Source: Hyphomonas beringensis
GTDB taxonomy: Bacteria; Pseudomonadota; Alphaproteobacteria; Caulobacterales; Hyphomonadaceae
DNA: 64,000 nucleotides
Direction of reading: 5' to 3'
Assembly (NCBI RefSeq): GCF_000682755.1
Contig: NZ_AWFF01000025.1
Location: 1-64,000, forward strand
Within the stretch, counting starts at the first letter, position 1; each line of letters opens with the position of its first letter. Below are positions 62,755 to 64,000 of the stretch, piece after piece. Below the pieces are notes generated by a model that did no database searches, was not told the origin of the DNA, and saw only the letters and a list, made by a program, of their open reading frames with translations. The position numbers and the translations under genes were made by a program.

Positions 62755-64000
62755 TTATTCGATGATTTCCATGCCTTCCGGGATAACGAAGGCAGCACTG
62801 GCGACGCCGACGCTTGGCGCTTCAATAGCCTCGCCAGGCCCGTCCTCGCGTCGCTCATAGGCTTTAACGAGAGACAGATAGGGCGGAACGTGGACCCATT
62901 GGCCATTGCCGCCATTCTGCGTGATCTCGAAATGCAGATGGAAGGTGGTTGGTGTGCCGCCGAAATCGTTTGAGACATAGCCGATATGGTCTCCGGCTTT
63001 CACACTGTCTCCGGCTTTGACCTGCAGCTTGTTCATGTTCATGTGCATGTACTTGTAGATACGGCCCCCGGCGCGCAAATTCACGCTATAGGTGCCGACA
63101 TGCGAAATGATGCCGTCTTCCACGGCAACCACTTTCTGGAAAGCCCGGTCAGCGGCTGGGGTTCTGCGTATTGTGTTGCAGCTTTCGGCAGAGCCGACAC
63201 GAATGTCCTGACCCTGATGAACCTTGTTCTGCGGGCAATAGGGAGAGTTGCGATTGGCGCTTCTGACTTCGCAGAAATTGTCACGCCAAGGATAGGTATA
63301 GTTCCGCGCGTCGCACTGGTCTCCGCCAGCGACGCCGCCCCCAAAGCTGAAGACTTGTGATTGCAGATAGGCGGGCGCCTCTGCGATCGGGAAGACCATG
63401 TCCGGGGCATAGACGATCTGGTCGGGTGCGCCCTGACCAGAGCCTGGCAGGAGCGCGCCAGCTTCATAATAGCTGAAAGTAGGCTCTAACGTATCCGTAT
63501 CAGACACCGGGTCCGGCTGGGTGGGTGTTTCCGTGCCGGGCTCAGCGTCGCTGGTATCTTCAGGTTCAGCGCCCGGATCTTCGCTTGCGGGAGTCTCTGA
63601 TGAATCCTCAGGCGTATCATCCGTTTCAGTGTCTGGAGCCTCTGGCGTCTCTGTATCTTCGGGATCATCCGTCTCTGGTGAGGTGTCATCGACAGGGTCT
63701 GCGTCAAGATCTGATGCAGGGTCCTCTGCGGTGTCTTCCCCTGTCTCATCGGAAACAGGATCTTGCGTGTCTGTATCTTCCGATGGGGCAGCAGGCAGGT
63801 CGGTGTCATCCGGTGTTTCGGCCTGATCGCCAGAGCCATAGGGGTCTTCCACAGGCGCGGTCGGTGGCGGTGGACCGGGGGCGCCGGGGGGTATGGCCGG
63901 GCCGGGTTCGGGTGTCTCTGGTGGGGGCCCACCATCGCCTGGAAACCGGATGAAGTCACAGGCTGACAGGGCGAGCAGGGCTGCGCCCGATACGATCAAC
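62755..64000 (-). CDS. M23 metallopeptidase lipoprotein (5' end beyond window)
   Basis: At least 414 residues. The N-terminus reads 'IVSGAALLALSACDFIRFPG', a lipobox with Cys, and no ATG lies within the window, so the true start is just beyond 64000. A Pro-rich then Asp/Glu/Thr-rich linker (about 18-165) spaces the catalytic domain from the membrane. The M23 zinc site is 'VHQGQDIRVG' (HxxxD) and 'TTFHLHFEITQ' (HLH). Thus, unlike EnvC at 44088, this one should be an active endopeptidase cutting peptidoglycan cross-links. It is convergent with msrB. Confidence 0.88.
   Translation of the reverse strand, partial: LIVSGAALLALSACDFIRFPGDGGPPPETPEPGPAIPPGAPGPPPPTAPVEDPYGSGDQAETPDDTDLPAAPSEDTDTQDPVSDETGEDTAEDPASDLDADPVDDTSPETDDPEDTETPEAPDTETDDTPEDSSETPASEDPGAEPEDTSDAEPGTETPTQPDPVSDTDTLEPTFSYYEAGALLPGSGQGAPDQIVYAPDMVFPIAEAPAYLQSQVFSFGGGVAGGDQCDARNYTYPWRDNFCEVRSANRNSPYCPQNKVHQGQDIRVGSAESCNTIRRTPAADRAFQKVVAVEDGIISHVGTYSVNLRAGGRIYKYMHMNMNKLQVKAGDSVKAGDHIGYVSNDFGGTPTTFHLHFEITQNGGNGQWVHVPPYLSLVKAYERREDGPGEAIEAPSVGVASAAFVIPEGMEIIE

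Overview
The window reads as a chromosomal segment of a GC-rich alphaproteobacterium, most likely a Hyphomonadaceae member (Hyphomonas, Henriciella or a relative). This is inferred from protein style and gene neighbourhoods, not from a marker-gene comparison. Typical alphaproteobacterial groupings are sdhC-sdhD-sdhA-sdhB; DUF1674/htpX/rsmB/rpe/heparinase/purH; hemC-hemD-Mic60-like-HemY; envC-ctpA-polysaccharide deacetylase-rppH; and NifU-like/yidD/thrS. I see no insertion sequence, prophage, integrase, CRISPR array or rRNA operon. One tRNA, tRNA-Thr(CGT), is present.

Layout. 0.4-5.1 kb: a GNAT enzyme, an RDD membrane protein and the succinate dehydrogenase operon. 5.2-6.9 kb: an exported DUF885 protein. 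6.9-9.4 kb: a divergent sulfur cluster (persulfide-dioxygenase-like MBL, BigR/SqrR-type regulator, rhodanese, TauE/SafE permease) around a nested palindromic operator. 9.4-17.6 kb: amidotransferase, outer-membrane barrel, phosphomannomutase/phosphoglucomutase, GST, UDP-glucose dehydrogenase, transaldolase-like aldolase, thiD and PhzF. 17.2-27.3 kb: on the minus strand, small envelope proteins, purH, a WbpM-type dehydratase coupled to a heparinase II/III-like gene, rpe, a glycine-zipper lipoprotein, rsmB and htpX. 27.8-32.9 kb: DUF1674 (SDHAF4-type), an orphan barstar, acyl-CoA dehydrogenase, a GH43 lipoprotein and a second DUF885 lipoprotein. 33.0-37.6 kb: heme genes with the Mic60 homologue, then the tRNA.

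37.7-49.4 kb: tautomerase, thpR, DUF2853, Bax-inhibitor-like protein, mdh, a GNAT enzyme, an M28 peptidase, an unrecognised protein with a HEPN-like motif, envC, ctpA, polysaccharide deacetylase, rppH and an alpha/beta hydrolase. 49.4-57.9 kb: folE, cysS, NifU-like scaffold, a cysteine-rich Sel1 protein, yidD, thrS, an O-antigen-ligase-like protein and a GT2 glycosyltransferase. 57.9-64 kb: cupin, gloB, methyltransferase, a P-II protein, DUF983, prephenate dehydrogenase, DUF2164, a lipoprotein MsrB, and an M23 lipoprotein cut by the window edge.

Themes. Central metabolism (sdh, mdh, heme, purine, thiamine, tyrosine) is mixed with envelope building: nucleotide-sugar precursors (PMM/PGM, UDP-glucose dehydrogenase, WbpM-like dehydratase), polymer handling (heparinase-like, O-antigen ligase, GT2, GH43) and peptidoglycan remodelling (EnvC, CtpA, M23). 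Succinate dehydrogenase appears twice, as structural genes and as a probable assembly factor 23 kb away. Most of the window is ordinary core genome. The parts worth a second look are the sulfide-sensing locus, the HEPN-like gene, the AT-rich pockets holding the barstar and Sel1 genes, a perfect 16-bp palindrome near 17.74 kb, and a possible small RNA after cysS.
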